Source of the DNA: Thermaceae bacterium | Lineage (GTDB): Bacteria; Deinococcota; Deinococci; Deinococcales; Thermaceae | Reading direction: 5' to 3' | DNA: 64,000 nucleotides | NCBI GenBank assembly: GCA_015478585.1 | Contig: JADMIM010000003.1 | Span: 1 to 64,000 of the forward strand | Shown: positions 7,777 to 16,088 of the stretch, piece by piece | Numbering within the stretch: the first letter of the stretch is position 1 | Layout of the letters: every line of letters starts with the position of its first letter | The notes under the pieces: generated by a model | What the model was told of the DNA's origin: nothing | Seen by the model: only the letters and a program-made list of their open reading frames with translations | Database searches by the model: none | Made by a program: the position numbers and the translations under genes

Positions 7777-8295
7777 TTATTTCTGAGGTGTTTCCCCGTA
7801 TTTGGGTTCGGTGTGCAGGTTGAAGTTGAGGTAGGCTTCGACAGGAGTTTTGGGAAGTTTGTAGTTGATAAAGCTATAGCCGTTTGCAACGTGGCAGCCG
7901 TTGCAGCCTTGAATAGCAGAGTTGAAGGCTTGGTCAAAAGCAGTGAGGTCTTTCTTTTCAATTACCTTGGCCAGCGGAAGCAAATGGGTCTGCTCGAAGG
8001 CTTTGAGCATGGGAGCTTTTTGTGGACGGGTGATTTCGCCCACCTCTTGAATCTCCGGCATCTCCTTGACCTGATATTGCGCTAAACCCCAGTTACCTCC
8101 GTGAGCGGCAAAGTACACATCCGTAAAGCGGTTTCCATCGATCATCACTGAACCTAGTCCTGGTTGGATAAAGGCCAGGGCATCCAGCCGCTGGCTGGTG
8201 CGGCCCTTGAAGATGTCTTTTTGGGCCTGCTGGGCAAACACCACTACACCGACCAGGCCCAGCAAAATAAGCCAAGCCCAGAGCCTTTTAGTCAC
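7777..8295 (-). CDS. Small membrane-anchored or secreted c-type cytochrome
   Basis: 172 residues. The N-terminus (VTKRLWAW then a hydrophobic run to about residue 20) is a signal anchor or signal peptide. One haem c site, CNGCH, is at residues 131-135; the Cys pair would carry the haem and His would be a ligand. The middle part is helical with no other recognised motif. The GTG at 8295 was chosen because AAAGGAGG lies six bases before it. Such monohaem proteins usually carry electrons at the outer face of the membrane; its partner is not evident. The binding-protein gene of a sugar importer is divergent. Confidence 0.8.
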   Translation of the reverse strand: MTKRLWAWLILLGLVGVVVFAQQAQKDIFKGRTSQRLDALAFIQPGLGSVMIDGNRFTDVYFAAHGGNWGLAQYQVKEMPEIQEVGEITRPQKAPMLKAFEQTHLLPLAKVIEKKDLTAFDQAFNSAIQGCNGCHVANGYSFINYKLPKTPVEAYLNFNLHTEPKYGETPQK

Positions 8296-8475
8296 AAATC
8301 CTCCTTTGCAAGGGGGATAGCTCCGGGCTGCCATGCCCCTCGAGCCTGAGAAATGCCCCATATCGGTAATCTTGGTAGATTCGATATCAGGCGTTGGTCA
8401 ATCTAGTCTCGAGGCATTACGGTAGCATTACCAAAAGCTAAGGTGTGATAGCCTAACCAAATGAAGGAGGACACA
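8296..8475. promoter_or_regulatory. Divergent control region of cytochrome and sugar importer
   Basis: 180 bp between two divergent genes. Each gene has a strong ribosome site (AAAGGAGG for the cytochrome, AAGGAGG at 8463-8470 for the importer). On the importer side, GCATTAC occurs twice 11 bases apart (GCATTACGGTAGCATTACC), and TAGATT/AATCTA form an inverted pair. These could be operator sites for a sugar regulator, but no regulator gene is adjacent. Confidence 0.35.
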
Positions 8476-9717
8476 GTGAAAAAGTTCATTGGCTTAGTCC
8501 TTGTCGCGCTAGGCTTGGCCCTAGCCCAGCAGACCAGCATCACCTATTGGCAGTACGATTTCAAAAGCAAGGTGGATCTCATCACCGACCTGATCAAGCA
8601 GTTCGAGGCCCAAAACCCCAACATCAAGGTGGTGCAGCAGACCTTTCCCTACGATGCCTATCAGCAAAAAGTGGCTTCGGCCCTGGCGGCGGGGCAGGGA
8701 CCAGACCTGGTGAACCTTTACTACGGCTGGATTCCTACTTGGGTCAAGGCGGGCTATCTCCAGCCCATCCCCGAGGAAGCGATTCCCAGCAAAACCATTG
8801 AGGCTGAGTTTATCCCCATGACCCAGGCCGCCAAGGTGGGCGGCAAATACTACGGCATCCCCACCGCCGTGCGTACCCTGGCCCTGTTTTACAACAAAGA
8901 CCTGTTCAAGGCGGCGGGTATCGCAACCCCACCGCGCACCTGGGAAGAGTTCTATACCGACGGGCAGAAACTCACCCTCAAACAAGGGGGGCGCTACACC
9001 CAGATTGGCTATGGCATCTCACCCGATGGGCAGGATCACAACGTTTTCCGCGAGATATTGGTGCGCCAGGCCGGGGGCCGTCCCTATTCCGACGACGACA
9101 AAAAGGTGCTCTACAACAGCCCTGAGGGCATCAAGGCTTTTCGCCAGTACACCGACTGGGTAAAAAAATACGATATCGGCGTGCCCAACTTTTTCCCTGG
9201 CAACAACGGCTACCGCGACGGCTTTATCGCCGGGAAAATCGGCATGATTATAGATGGCTCTTTTGCCATCGGAAGCATCAAGAGCGGGGCCAAGTTCAAC
9301 TGGGGGGTGGCTGAAATCCCCATTGACCGCCTGGGCGCACGCAAGGCCAACTTCGGCTCGTTCTGGCTGCACGGCTTGAGCCCCCTGGCTACTGGAGCCA
9401 AGCGCGACGCGGCCATAAAGTTTTTGCAGTTCATCACTTCTGCCGACACCGAAAAACTTTGGCTCGAGAAGGTTGGGGAACTCCCAGCCCGCCGCGCTTT
9501 GTTGCGCGACCCCAAGCTGAGCTTAGACCCGGTGTACGGGCCATTCATTATCAGCCTGTCCTACGCCAAGGCCACTCCCTTTGTAGACGAGGCCGCCCAG
9601 CGCACCGTGATGGTCAATGCCATCAACCGGGTGTTGCTGGAAAACGCCGACCCCGCCGCATCGCTGCAACAAGCTGCCGCCGAGGATCAGAAGATTCTCG
9701 ACCAGTTTTGGAAATAG
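8476..9717 (+). CDS. ABC transporter sugar-binding protein (extracellular family 1)
   Basis: 413 residues. Signal peptide MKKFIGLVLVALGLALAQ, then a family-1 solute-binding fold: SITYWQYD opening, hinge region TAVRTLALFYNKDLF and EFYTDGQKLT, and FIAGKIGMIIDGSFAIGSI in the second lobe. Binds a sugar outside the membrane and hands it to the permeases encoded just downstream. The GTG at 8476 was preferred over ATG 8461 because the latter sits within the AAGGAGG site itself. Two repeat elements separate it from the permeases. The exact sugar cannot be told. Confidence 0.88.
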   Translation: MKKFIGLVLVALGLALAQQTSITYWQYDFKSKVDLITDLIKQFEAQNPNIKVVQQTFPYDAYQQKVASALAAGQGPDLVNLYYGWIPTWVKAGYLQPIPEEAIPSKTIEAEFIPMTQAAKVGGKYYGIPTAVRTLALFYNKDLFKAAGIATPPRTWEEFYTDGQKLTLKQGGRYTQIGYGISPDGQDHNVFREILVRQAGGRPYSDDDKKVLYNSPEGIKAFRQYTDWVKKYDIGVPNFFPGNNGYRDGFIAGKIGMIIDGSFAIGSIKSGAKFNWGVAEIPIDRLGARKANFGSFWLHGLSPLATGAKRDAAIKFLQFITSADTEKLWLEKVGELPARRALLRDPKLSLDPVYGPFIISLSYAKATPFVDEAAQRTVMVNAINRVLLENADPAASLQQAAAEDQKILDQFWK

Positions 9718-9740
9718 GTTTAACCTTTACCGCAGGGGCT

Positions 9741-9845
9741 TATCGCGGTTCTCTGATATTTGCCGCCCAGGGCGGCGGCAAAATATCCGATGAGCACAGT
9801 AAATAGGCCCAGGCTACCCCAAGATTCTTTGCGAAAACTGCTCTA
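9741..9845. mobile_element. MITE-like element A, copy 2
   Basis: 105 bp from TATCGCGGTTCTCTGA to GAAAACTGCTCTA, with an internal GCCGCC...GGCGGC palindrome. Same orientation and length as copy 1. It has inserted between the sugar-binding protein and its permeases, interrupting what would normally be a compact operon. Confidence 0.65.
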
Positions 9846-9846
9846 A

Positions 9847-9907
9847 TCGCAAGTCGAAAGCCTTGTTTTTGACTTGCGACTCGAGACCTGAGACAGTTCT
9901 TTACGGT
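9847..9907. repeat. Repeat E, copy 2, upstream of permease
   Basis: TCGCAAGTC (9847-9855) pairs with GACTTGCGA (9871-9879); then ACCTGAGACAGTTCTTTACG(GT) at 9886-9907 matches copy 1 (4487-4508) in 20 of 22 positions. It directly abuts element A copy 2. Confidence 0.45.
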
Positions 9908-9919
9908 CATTAACGCCCT

Positions 9920-10816
9920 ATGAAACTCCGCTTCTCCCTCGCCACCCGTGAAGCCCTGTGGGCCTTCGCGTTCCTGGCGATTCCGCTGGCCTTCTTTTTG
10001 TTCATCCGCATTTACCCGGCGTTTCAGGCCCTGTGGCTCTCGCTGTTCGAGTGGAACGCCGACCCTGCCAAGCGGCACTATGTGGGCCTCGAGCACTACT
10101 CGCGTATGCTGGCCGATCCCACCTTGGGCAAGGCCCTGCGCAATACGGTGCTCTATACCGTGCTGGGGGTTCCGTTTCAGCTAATTTTAGGGCTGGCGGT
10201 GGCCTTGCTGCTGCAATCGGTGACGCGCCTGCGCGATTTGTTCCGGGCAATCTACTTCACGCCCTACATCACCCCGGCGGTAGCGGTGGCCTGGGTATTT
10301 AGCTGGATGCTCTCGCCCAACTTTGGCATCGTCAACGAGATACTGGGCTGGGTGGGCATCCCGGCCCAAAAGTTTCTGCTCAGCCCATCTCAGGCTTTGG
10401 TTACGGTGACGGCTATCGTAATCTGGCAAAACCTGGGCTTTCAGGTGGTGCTGTTTCTGGCGGGCCTCGAGAGCATCCCCCGCACCTACTACGAAGCCGC
10501 CCGCATAGACGGAGCCAGCCCTTGGGCAGTATTCCGCTATATCACCCTGCCCCTTTTGAACCCGGTGACGGTGTTCTCGGCGGTTATTGGCACGATTGGC
10601 TTCTTGCAGCTTTTTACCCAAGTGGTCAACCTCAACTTCACCGACCAGGGCGGGCCGGTGGGCAGCACCCTGACCCTGGCCCTGTACATCTACCAACTGG
10701 CTTTCGCCCGCTTCCAACTGGGCTACGCGGCGGCGGTGACGGTGCTCCTTTTTGCTATCATCCTGGTGATTACCTTGGTGCAGCTACGCATCCTGTCCAG
10801 AAGGGTAGAATATTGA
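9920..10816 (+). CDS. Sugar ABC transporter permease (MalF/UgpA type)
   Basis: 298 residues with six predicted membrane helices. The cytoplasmic EAA loop reads YYEAARIDGASPWAVFRYIT around residue 200, the site that docks the ATPase. The N-terminal helix follows EALWAFAFLAIPLAFFLFIR. The next permease overlaps it by four bases (TTGA), so the two are translationally coupled. No ATP-binding subunit lies in this cluster; a shared MsmK-type ATPase encoded elsewhere probably energises it. Confidence 0.92.
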   Translation: MKLRFSLATREALWAFAFLAIPLAFFLFIRIYPAFQALWLSLFEWNADPAKRHYVGLEHYSRMLADPTLGKALRNTVLYTVLGVPFQLILGLAVALLLQSVTRLRDLFRAIYFTPYITPAVAVAWVFSWMLSPNFGIVNEILGWVGIPAQKFLLSPSQALVTVTAIVIWQNLGFQVVLFLAGLESIPRTYYEAARIDGASPWAVFRYITLPLLNPVTVFSAVIGTIGFLQLFTQVVNLNFTDQGGPVGSTLTLALYIYQLAFARFQLGYAAAVTVLLFAIILVITLVQLRILSRRVEY

Positions 10817-11625
10817 AACGCCTCCCCACCATTCTGGCCTACATCGTTCTGGTTGTGGGTGGGGTGTTGATGGTGTTTCCCTTGGTTTGGATGCTCTTGA
10901 CCTCGCTCAAACCGGCGGGGGAGTTGTTCAACCTCGAGGTGCTGCCGCGTGCGCCCACCCTGGACAACTACCGCCAGGTGCTCACCCAGACCGACTTTCC
11001 CCGCTGGTTCTTGAACAGCCTGGGAATAGCCGGAATCACCACGGTTTCGGTGCTGTTCTTCGACTCGCTGGCAGGCTACACCCTGGCCAAGCTACGCTTT
11101 CCCGGCAAGGAAATTGTCTTCGTGCTGATTCTGGCAACGCTGATGGTGCCCACCGAGATGCTGGTGATTCCCTGGTACGTCATGAGCGTGCAGTACGGCT
11201 GGGTGAATAGCTACTGGGGGATTTTGTTTCCGGGCCTGATGAGTGCCTTTGGGGTGTTTTTGATGCGGCAGTTTTTCCAGAGCCTGCCCTCCGAGCTGAT
11301 GGATGCGGGCCGTATAGACGGGCTCTCAGAGTTTGGGGTATTTTGGCGGGTGGCTTTCCCACTGGTGCGCCCGGCCCTGGCGGCACTGGGCATCTTTACC
11401 TTTTTGGGCAACTGGAACGCCTTCTTGTGGCCGCTGGTGATTATCCAGTCGCCCGAGATGCGCACCCTGCCGGTGGGGGTGGCCCTGTTTTCCGGCGAGG
11501 CCAACACCGCCTGGCATCTGATTATGACTGCCAGCAGTCTGGCCGTGCTGCCGGTAGTGCTGGTGTTTCTCTTCTTCCAGAAGCAAATTATCGAGGGTGT
11601 GGTGCTGACCGGGGTCAAGAGCTGA
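10813..11625 (+). CDS. Sugar ABC transporter permease (MalG/UgpE type)
   Basis: 270 residues from a TTG start overlapping the upstream stop codon; AAGGG lies at a suitable distance. Six membrane helices and the EAA loop ELMDAGRIDGLSEFGVFWRV near residue 165 identify a MalG-type subunit. The C-terminus QKQIIEGVVLTGVKS is the common ending of this family (IVAGLTAGAVKG-like). It pairs with the permease encoded just upstream. Confidence 0.92.
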   Translation: MKRLPTILAYIVLVVGGVLMVFPLVWMLLTSLKPAGELFNLEVLPRAPTLDNYRQVLTQTDFPRWFLNSLGIAGITTVSVLFFDSLAGYTLAKLRFPGKEIVFVLILATLMVPTEMLVIPWYVMSVQYGWVNSYWGILFPGLMSAFGVFLMRQFFQSLPSELMDAGRIDGLSEFGVFWRVAFPLVRPALAALGIFTFLGNWNAFLWPLVIIQSPEMRTLPVGVALFSGEANTAWHLIMTASSLAVLPVVLVFLFFQKQIIEGVVLTGVKS

Positions 11626-11803
11626 GCTGGGAACCGCGCTCCAGAGGGCATTTTTACATATAGCAATTACACAATCCTGTACGTGCAATTGCAGATTTTC
11701 CTGGCGCAAGATTTGCCAATACTGAGTCCTGTGTGTAAAAATCCTTAGCCATTCGACCTGCATTTCTCGCATTTTTCTGCAATACTGACAGTGTGATGAT
11801 GTA

Positions 11804-13240
11804 ATGAACCCCGCTATTGCCAAAAAAGAAAAATCCCGTTGGCATCCGGTCTATGAACGCTACGTACTCGCGGAACAGTATCGCTTCGGCAAGGCGCACC
11901 TGATCGGATATTTTTTTGACTCCCTGACTGCCTACGCCCTCGAGCTTTCCCGCTTGGGGGTTCCCCATAGCACCGATGCGGTGCTGGCCTTGAAAACCCA
12001 GCGTCACCAAGCCCTGCCCAACTTCGATGGCAGCGCCGAAGACCCCTTCTTTGCCATCTACCAAGCCCTTCAAGCTGCCAAGGGAGCCGAAGTGGCGGGG
12101 GCTATGCGTCAGGGGTTGAGCCGCAACGACCTCGACATCACGGTGTTTAGAGCGTTCGTCAGAGATCGTGCACTGGACACCCTGGATGCCTTACGGGCCT
12201 TGCGCCAAAACCTGCTCGAGCTTTCCGAAGCCCACCAAGACACCCTGATGGTGGCCTATACCCATTACCGTCCAGCCCAGCCCACCACCCTGGGCCACTA
12301 TTTAGCCGCCATAGAAAACCTGCTTTCGAGGGATCATAAACGCCTGTTTGCCGCGATGAAGACGGCGGATTGTTCACCGCTGGGCAGCAGTGCCCTGGCG
12401 GGTAGCCCCATGGCTGTAGACCGCCACCAACTGGCGCGGGAAATGGGCTTTGGCGGGGTGGTCGAGAATACCTACGACGGGGTATCGGCGGGGGACTGGG
12501 CCTTGGAAATTGCTGCTGGGCTGGCCTCCCTGGCTACCAGCCTGTCACGGCTGGCCAACGACTTGCTGTTCTGGGCCGAGCGCGGGGGTTTCGTGGTGGC
12601 CGACAGTCTGGTACAGGGTTCGTCCATTATGCCGCAAAAGCGCAACCCGGTGGTTTTGGAGCATATCCGGGCCTATTTGGCCCAGGTGCTGGGCGGCCCG
12701 GTGAGCCTGCAAGCCCTCAACCACAACACCCCTTTTGGCGACCTCAACGACCACTCCACCGGCGTGCTCGAGCCGCTCGAGCGCCTCAACCATGCCGCCA
12801 GGGGAGCCCTCGAGCTGATGCAAGTCACCCTGAGCGAAAGCACCTTCGTACCGGAAGCGCTGGCGGCGGGCCTCAAGGATGGCAGCGTGATGGCCTCCGA
12901 ACTCGTGGACGTGCTCGTAACCCAAGGGTATCTGCCCCTGAGTGAGGCCCAGACACGGGTCAAGGCCCTGATGGCAGCCCTTTTCGAGAGTGGGCGCACC
13001 CTGTCCCAGGCCGAAGCCCCAGATTTCGTGCTGCACCTGGGCTTCGACGATGCGGCCCTGTTCAATGCCCTAGACCCTCGGCGTTTTCTCGAGCGCCGGG
13101 CGGTGCTGGGTGGGGTGGCTTCTAGCGCCCAGCAAAAAAGCCTGACTCTGGCCAAAAAGCGCCTTTACAACCACCGCCGGGCCCTCCTCAGCAAGCGTCG
13201 GCTGGTGCGGGCTGCTCGAGCGCGGCTGGCGAAAGATTGA
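11804..13240 (+). CDS. Argininosuccinate lyase-like enzyme (fumarase/aspartase superfamily)
   Basis: 478 residues. Superfamily motifs are clear: SRNDLDITVFR, THYRPAQPTTLGHYL, and the signature loop GSSIMPQKRNPVV at 272-284 with the catalytic Ser. These enzymes break C-N or C-O bonds to release fumarate or similar products. Against typical ArgH, the motif SRNDQ is SRNDL and MPQKKNPD is MPQKRNPV, so substrate specificity may differ. No other arginine genes are near; it follows a sugar importer by 178 bp. The upstream gap holds two AATACTGA motifs 64 bases apart. There is no ribosome site at the ATG. It may be a true ArgH or a paralogue of unknown substrate. Confidence 0.75.
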   Translation: MNPAIAKKEKSRWHPVYERYVLAEQYRFGKAHLIGYFFDSLTAYALELSRLGVPHSTDAVLALKTQRHQALPNFDGSAEDPFFAIYQALQAAKGAEVAGAMRQGLSRNDLDITVFRAFVRDRALDTLDALRALRQNLLELSEAHQDTLMVAYTHYRPAQPTTLGHYLAAIENLLSRDHKRLFAAMKTADCSPLGSSALAGSPMAVDRHQLAREMGFGGVVENTYDGVSAGDWALEIAAGLASLATSLSRLANDLLFWAERGGFVVADSLVQGSSIMPQKRNPVVLEHIRAYLAQVLGGPVSLQALNHNTPFGDLNDHSTGVLEPLERLNHAARGALELMQVTLSESTFVPEALAAGLKDGSVMASELVDVLVTQGYLPLSEAQTRVKALMAALFESGRTLSQAEAPDFVLHLGFDDAALFNALDPRRFLERRAVLGGVASSAQQKSLTLAKKRLYNHRRALLSKRRLVRAARARLAKD

Positions 13241-13390
13241 AGGGTGCGAAGGGGAAAAGGCTAAAAGCAAAACACTAAAGGGGCTTAAAGCTACACCAGG
13301 ACGGTATAATTGTCCTATTGAGAAATACCGCCTGGGACGTAGTTTGTGTTTTTGACTTTGAGTTTTTGGCGTTCAGCGTTTAGCGTTTGG
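13241..13390. repeat. Repeat B core with repeat C arms
   Basis: The left arm (AAGGGGAAAAGGCTAAAAGC) and the right arm (GGCGTTCAGCGTTTAGCGTT) flank a core at 13287-13345 that reads AAAGCTACACCAGGACGGTA and later TACCGCCTGGGACGTAG. CCAGGACGGTA can pair with TACCGCCTGG. The right arm overlaps the last codons of purN, so the purN C-terminus is encoded by the repeat. Confidence 0.6.
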
Positions 13391-13996
13391 TGCCTGGCCT
13401 TTAGCCAGCCCTTCCCCTGCCAGCACCTTCCGTACCGCTTCGGGGTAGGCCAGGTGCTCAACCTCGATAATCCGTGCTGCCAGGCTTTCCTCGCTGTCGC
13501 CGGGCAGCACCGCGACCTTGCGTTGCAACACGATGGGGCCGGTATCTATACCCTCGTCCACGAAATGTACGGTGCAACCCGACTCGCCCACTCCGGCTTC
13601 TAGCGCTTGTCTTTGCGGATGCAGGCCGGGAAAGTCGGGCAACAGCGAGGGATGAATATTGAGAATCCGCCCAGCCCACTCCTGCACAAACCTGGCAGAT
13701 AGCAGGCGCATGAAGCCCGCCAGCAGCAGCAAATCTACGTGATGCTCGAGGAGCAGCTTGAGGGCTACCGCCTCGAAGCCCACCCGCCCATTTTTGGGCC
13801 AGGGCACATATTCAGCTTCTACCTGGGCCTGCACTGCTTTGTGTAGAGCTGGCGCATCGCGGTTGTCGGAGACTACCAACACTACGCGGCCCAGCCCGCC
13901 CTCAGGGGGAAAAGCCTGAAGCAAGGCTTCCAGATTGCTGCCGCGCCCACTGGCGAATACCGCGATACGAGCTGGACGATCTAGAGGAAAACTCAT
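13373..13996 (-). CDS. purN: Phosphoribosylglycinamide formyltransferase
   Basis: 207 residues. Starts MSFPLDRPARIAVFASGRGSN with the GSN phosphate-binding motif, then NIHPSLLPDFPG carrying the catalytic Asn-His, and DEGIDTGPIVLQ with the catalytic Asp. It transfers a formyl group from 10-formyl-THF to GAR, the step after PurD. The last dozen codons (GLAKGQAPNAKR) come from repeat C and are probably dispensable. The start was placed at the residue before the conserved strand; the ribosome site is weak. Confidence 0.93.
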   Translation of the reverse strand: MSFPLDRPARIAVFASGRGSNLEALLQAFPPEGGLGRVVLVVSDNRDAPALHKAVQAQVEAEYVPWPKNGRVGFEAVALKLLLEHHVDLLLLAGFMRLLSARFVQEWAGRILNIHPSLLPDFPGLHPQRQALEAGVGESGCTVHFVDEGIDTGPIVLQRKVAVLPGDSEESLAARIIEVEHLAYPEAVRKVLAGEGLAKGQAPNAKR

Positions 13997-14378
13997 GTTC
14001 CAAGAATACGCCATGTCTGCAATTGCATCACTGGCGCGGTTTTTGTGGTCGGCTTGTAAGGGCAAAAGCAAAATGCCATAGCCGATAGTTACCCAAGCTC
14101 TACCTGTCGCATCTATGGGACGAACAAGCCGGAATCTGATACAGGGGCTGCTAGAAAATTCCTGCAAGGCAACACCTCCAGCGAGAGGAGGGATTACCCA
14201 ACGGACTTTTTTACATTAGCTTGGGTAAAGAATAAAGGGTAAACTTTTCTAAATTTTTACCGATTATTAATATGGCCGATCTAGCCTTGAAAAGAGCAGT
14301 TTGTGGTTAATTGGTGGCGAAAATGCATAAAACCGCAGCAGGTCTTGATTTATCGTCAGTTAAACGGTAAACCTCTCT
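13997..14378. other. Gene-free stretch upstream of purN
   Basis: 382 bp with no convincing gene on either strand. It contains the inverted-repeat element at 14089-14228, a small CCTCC...GGAGG hairpin near 14174, and an A/T-rich segment (14228-14290) that could hold promoters for purN or the downstream phage-like gene. No known purine riboswitch is recognisable in the purN leader. Confidence 0.5.
14089..14228. repeat. 140-bp element with perfect 11-bp terminal inverted repeats
   Basis: TTACCCAAGCT (14089-14099) is exactly complementary to AGCTTGGGTAA (14218-14228). A third partial copy, ATTACCCAAC, lies inside at about 14193. The ends and size suggest a second type of non-autonomous insertion, at the boundary of the phage-like/Abi patch. 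No clear target duplication is seen. Confidence 0.4.
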
Positions 14379-15086
14379 ATGTTGACTGTGACCCTCCCAG
14401 ATTTTTCGCTGGCCTCGAGCCTGCTGGTCAACTACTGGCCTGCGCTCAAGGGCAAACTGGTCGTGCCGCGTATAGGCCGTCCAGTAGCTGAGGTGTGGCT
14501 CGAGCCCAGGCGCAGAAACCTGGCTCTTCAGCCAGGTAAACCGGTGGTGCTGGATATCGAATACGGCCCGGAGTTCAGCATGTCGGTGCTGGCTGCTGAG
14601 GAAGATGCCGGACTGTGGAAACTGCGGCTGGTAGGGGGCAGTGGGGGGCTTTCGCGGGTGGTTTCGGCCAAGCTCTATCAGAACCGCCGGGCCTGTGACA
14701 TCATCGCGGATTTACTCGAGGAAGTCGGGGAGAAGATAGGTGAACTAGCGCCGCAGCAGTTGGTTCCGCGCTGGCAGCGTCAGGAGGGGCTGGCCTATCA
14801 GGCCCTGGAGGCCCTGATGGTCAACCTCAACCAGACCTGGCACATGAATGTCGGGGGAGAGGTGTGGGTAGGCCAGGAAAACTGGGAGACCTATCCCGAG
14901 GTGGTTCGCCTGGGAGAGCCCCCCCAGGGACAGCCGAAAATTGCCCTGGCGGGGCTCGAGCCTGCCCTTGGCCCGAGGGTCGAGTTGCACGGTTATTGGG
15001 GAGAACAGCGGGGTCGTGTCGGCAAAGTAGACCGGGTGGTGCATTATTTCGAGGGGCATGTCTGGACAGAAGTGTATTGCTGGTAG
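14379..15086 (+). CDS. Orphan protein resembling a phage baseplate hub (gpD/gp44-like)
   Basis: 235 residues. It is rich in beta-strands, with a central helix (ACDIIADLLEEVGEKIGEL), then ALEALMVNLNQTWHMN and GEVWVGQENW. This order resembles tail/baseplate hub proteins of Mu-like phages, where a strand-rich first half is followed by a short helix and a W-x-V-G segment. The resemblance is by eye only. No other phage structural gene, integrase or lysis gene is in the window, so it would be a remnant or domesticated gene. Base composition is similar to the host. The ATG at 14379 has no strong ribosome site. The alternative is a conserved protein of unknown function. Confidence 0.5.
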   Translation: MLTVTLPDFSLASSLLVNYWPALKGKLVVPRIGRPVAEVWLEPRRRNLALQPGKPVVLDIEYGPEFSMSVLAAEEDAGLWKLRLVGGSGGLSRVVSAKLYQNRRACDIIADLLEEVGEKIGELAPQQLVPRWQRQEGLAYQALEALMVNLNQTWHMNVGGEVWVGQENWETYPEVVRLGEPPQGQPKIALAGLEPALGPRVELHGYWGEQRGRVGKVDRVVHYFEGHVWTEVYCW

Positions 15087-15203
15087 AACATAAAGCTGTA
15101 AACCGCGATAGGGTGCCACAATTCCTGCATGACGAAGTCCAGAGGGGCTACCCTGGGAAGGAAGATAGCGGTGAAGAACTCATTTCTGTATAGTTGAATA
15201 CTA

Positions 15204-16055
15204 ATGGGGTACTGTATGCCTTTAAGCACGGATTTGGTGGAGTTGGCAACACGGATGATTCAAGTAAAGAGGCAAAGAAAAAGCGAAACGCTCACCTATA
15301 AAGCCCTAAAGACGCAGGGGGAGCCTCGATTTAGTGACCTGAGCGACTTAAAAACACGTGACCTTTACATTAGGGCGCATGAAGAAAATTGTCTTGAAGA
15401 GTTCTATATCAGAGCTAGAGATTGGCTTGCCATTTACTCAAGGATATTGTCGAATTTAGGAATTCGATGGGATGAAGGAAACTCTCAGGAAATAATCCAT
15501 CTTATTAAGCAAGAACTAGAGAAAGATAAAACAGAAATCTCTGGTAAGCTGAAAAGCTACACATGGAGGGGGTCTAGCGAAATTTTGATTCAAACTGCCC
15601 AAATTAGTGCGCATGAAGAGTTGAATAATGAAGTTACCTTATTACGCCGACGCGAACGTCAATACCTTTTGTCATTACAGTCTCAGTTATCAGCCCCCCG
15701 ATATTCTTCGGTGCTCGAGCATTGGAGTAAAGCACGAAATTTCTTCGACAATGAACCATTGGATTTTAAGAATGCTGCAAAAGAAGCAATCAGTGCTGTA
15801 GAAGCACTTGCTAAGCTAATTACGAATCAGCCAAACGCGACACTGGGAGAGGCGGTAAAGAAACTTGGTCCTCTGATACATCCTGCGTTGGGGAGGGCAA
15901 TGAAAGGTGTTTGGGGATATGCAAGTGCTGTTCCTGGGGTAAGACATGGGGGGACAGCGCTGAGCAACGTTGCCGAGGAGGATGCAGGGTTTATCCTTGA
16001 ATCCTGCGAGCTACTTATCAAGTACCTCCTTTCTAAGGATGTACAGATAAGGTAA
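15204..16055 (+). CDS. Abortive-infection-like protein (Abi C-terminal/HEPN-type)
   Basis: 283 residues, clearly lower in GC and with different codon use from all neighbours, so probably acquired. The C-terminal third (about 165-283) resembles the Abi C-terminal family: FKNAAKEAISAVEALAKLI, a Pro/Leu loop, then PGVRHGGTALSNVAEEDAGF and a final helix ESCELLIKYLLSK. The R-H-G-G is reminiscent of the R-x4-6-H site of HEPN ribonucleases, though spacing differs. The N-terminal part is charged and helical, function unknown. Such proteins often stop phage growth by attacking host RNA. Start is uncertain: ATG 15204 or 15216. It lies next to a phage-like remnant. Confidence 0.6.
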   Translation: MGYCMPLSTDLVELATRMIQVKRQRKSETLTYKALKTQGEPRFSDLSDLKTRDLYIRAHEENCLEEFYIRARDWLAIYSRILSNLGIRWDEGNSQEIIHLIKQELEKDKTEISGKLKSYTWRGSSEILIQTAQISAHEELNNEVTLLRRRERQYLLSLQSQLSAPRYSSVLEHWSKARNFFDNEPLDFKNAAKEAISAVEALAKLITNQPNATLGEAVKKLGPLIHPALGRAMKGVWGYASAVPGVRHGGTALSNVAEEDAGFILESCELLIKYLLSKDVQIR

Positions 16056-16088
16056 ACCAAAACGCTTTTTGATTATTCACTCCACTTG

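Noticed and set aside
10522-10812. Upstream extension of the second sugar permease
   Set aside because: The extension would overlap the first permease in another frame and lacks helices; the TTG at 10813 with the usual four-base overlap is more plausible.
13997-14260. Purine riboswitch in the purN leader
   Set aside because: No conserved purine or other riboswitch core could be recognised; the segment is better explained by the inverted-repeat element.
14303-14491. A 62-codon frame overlapping the start of the phage-like gene
   Set aside because: It overlaps a longer, better-structured frame and shows no motif.
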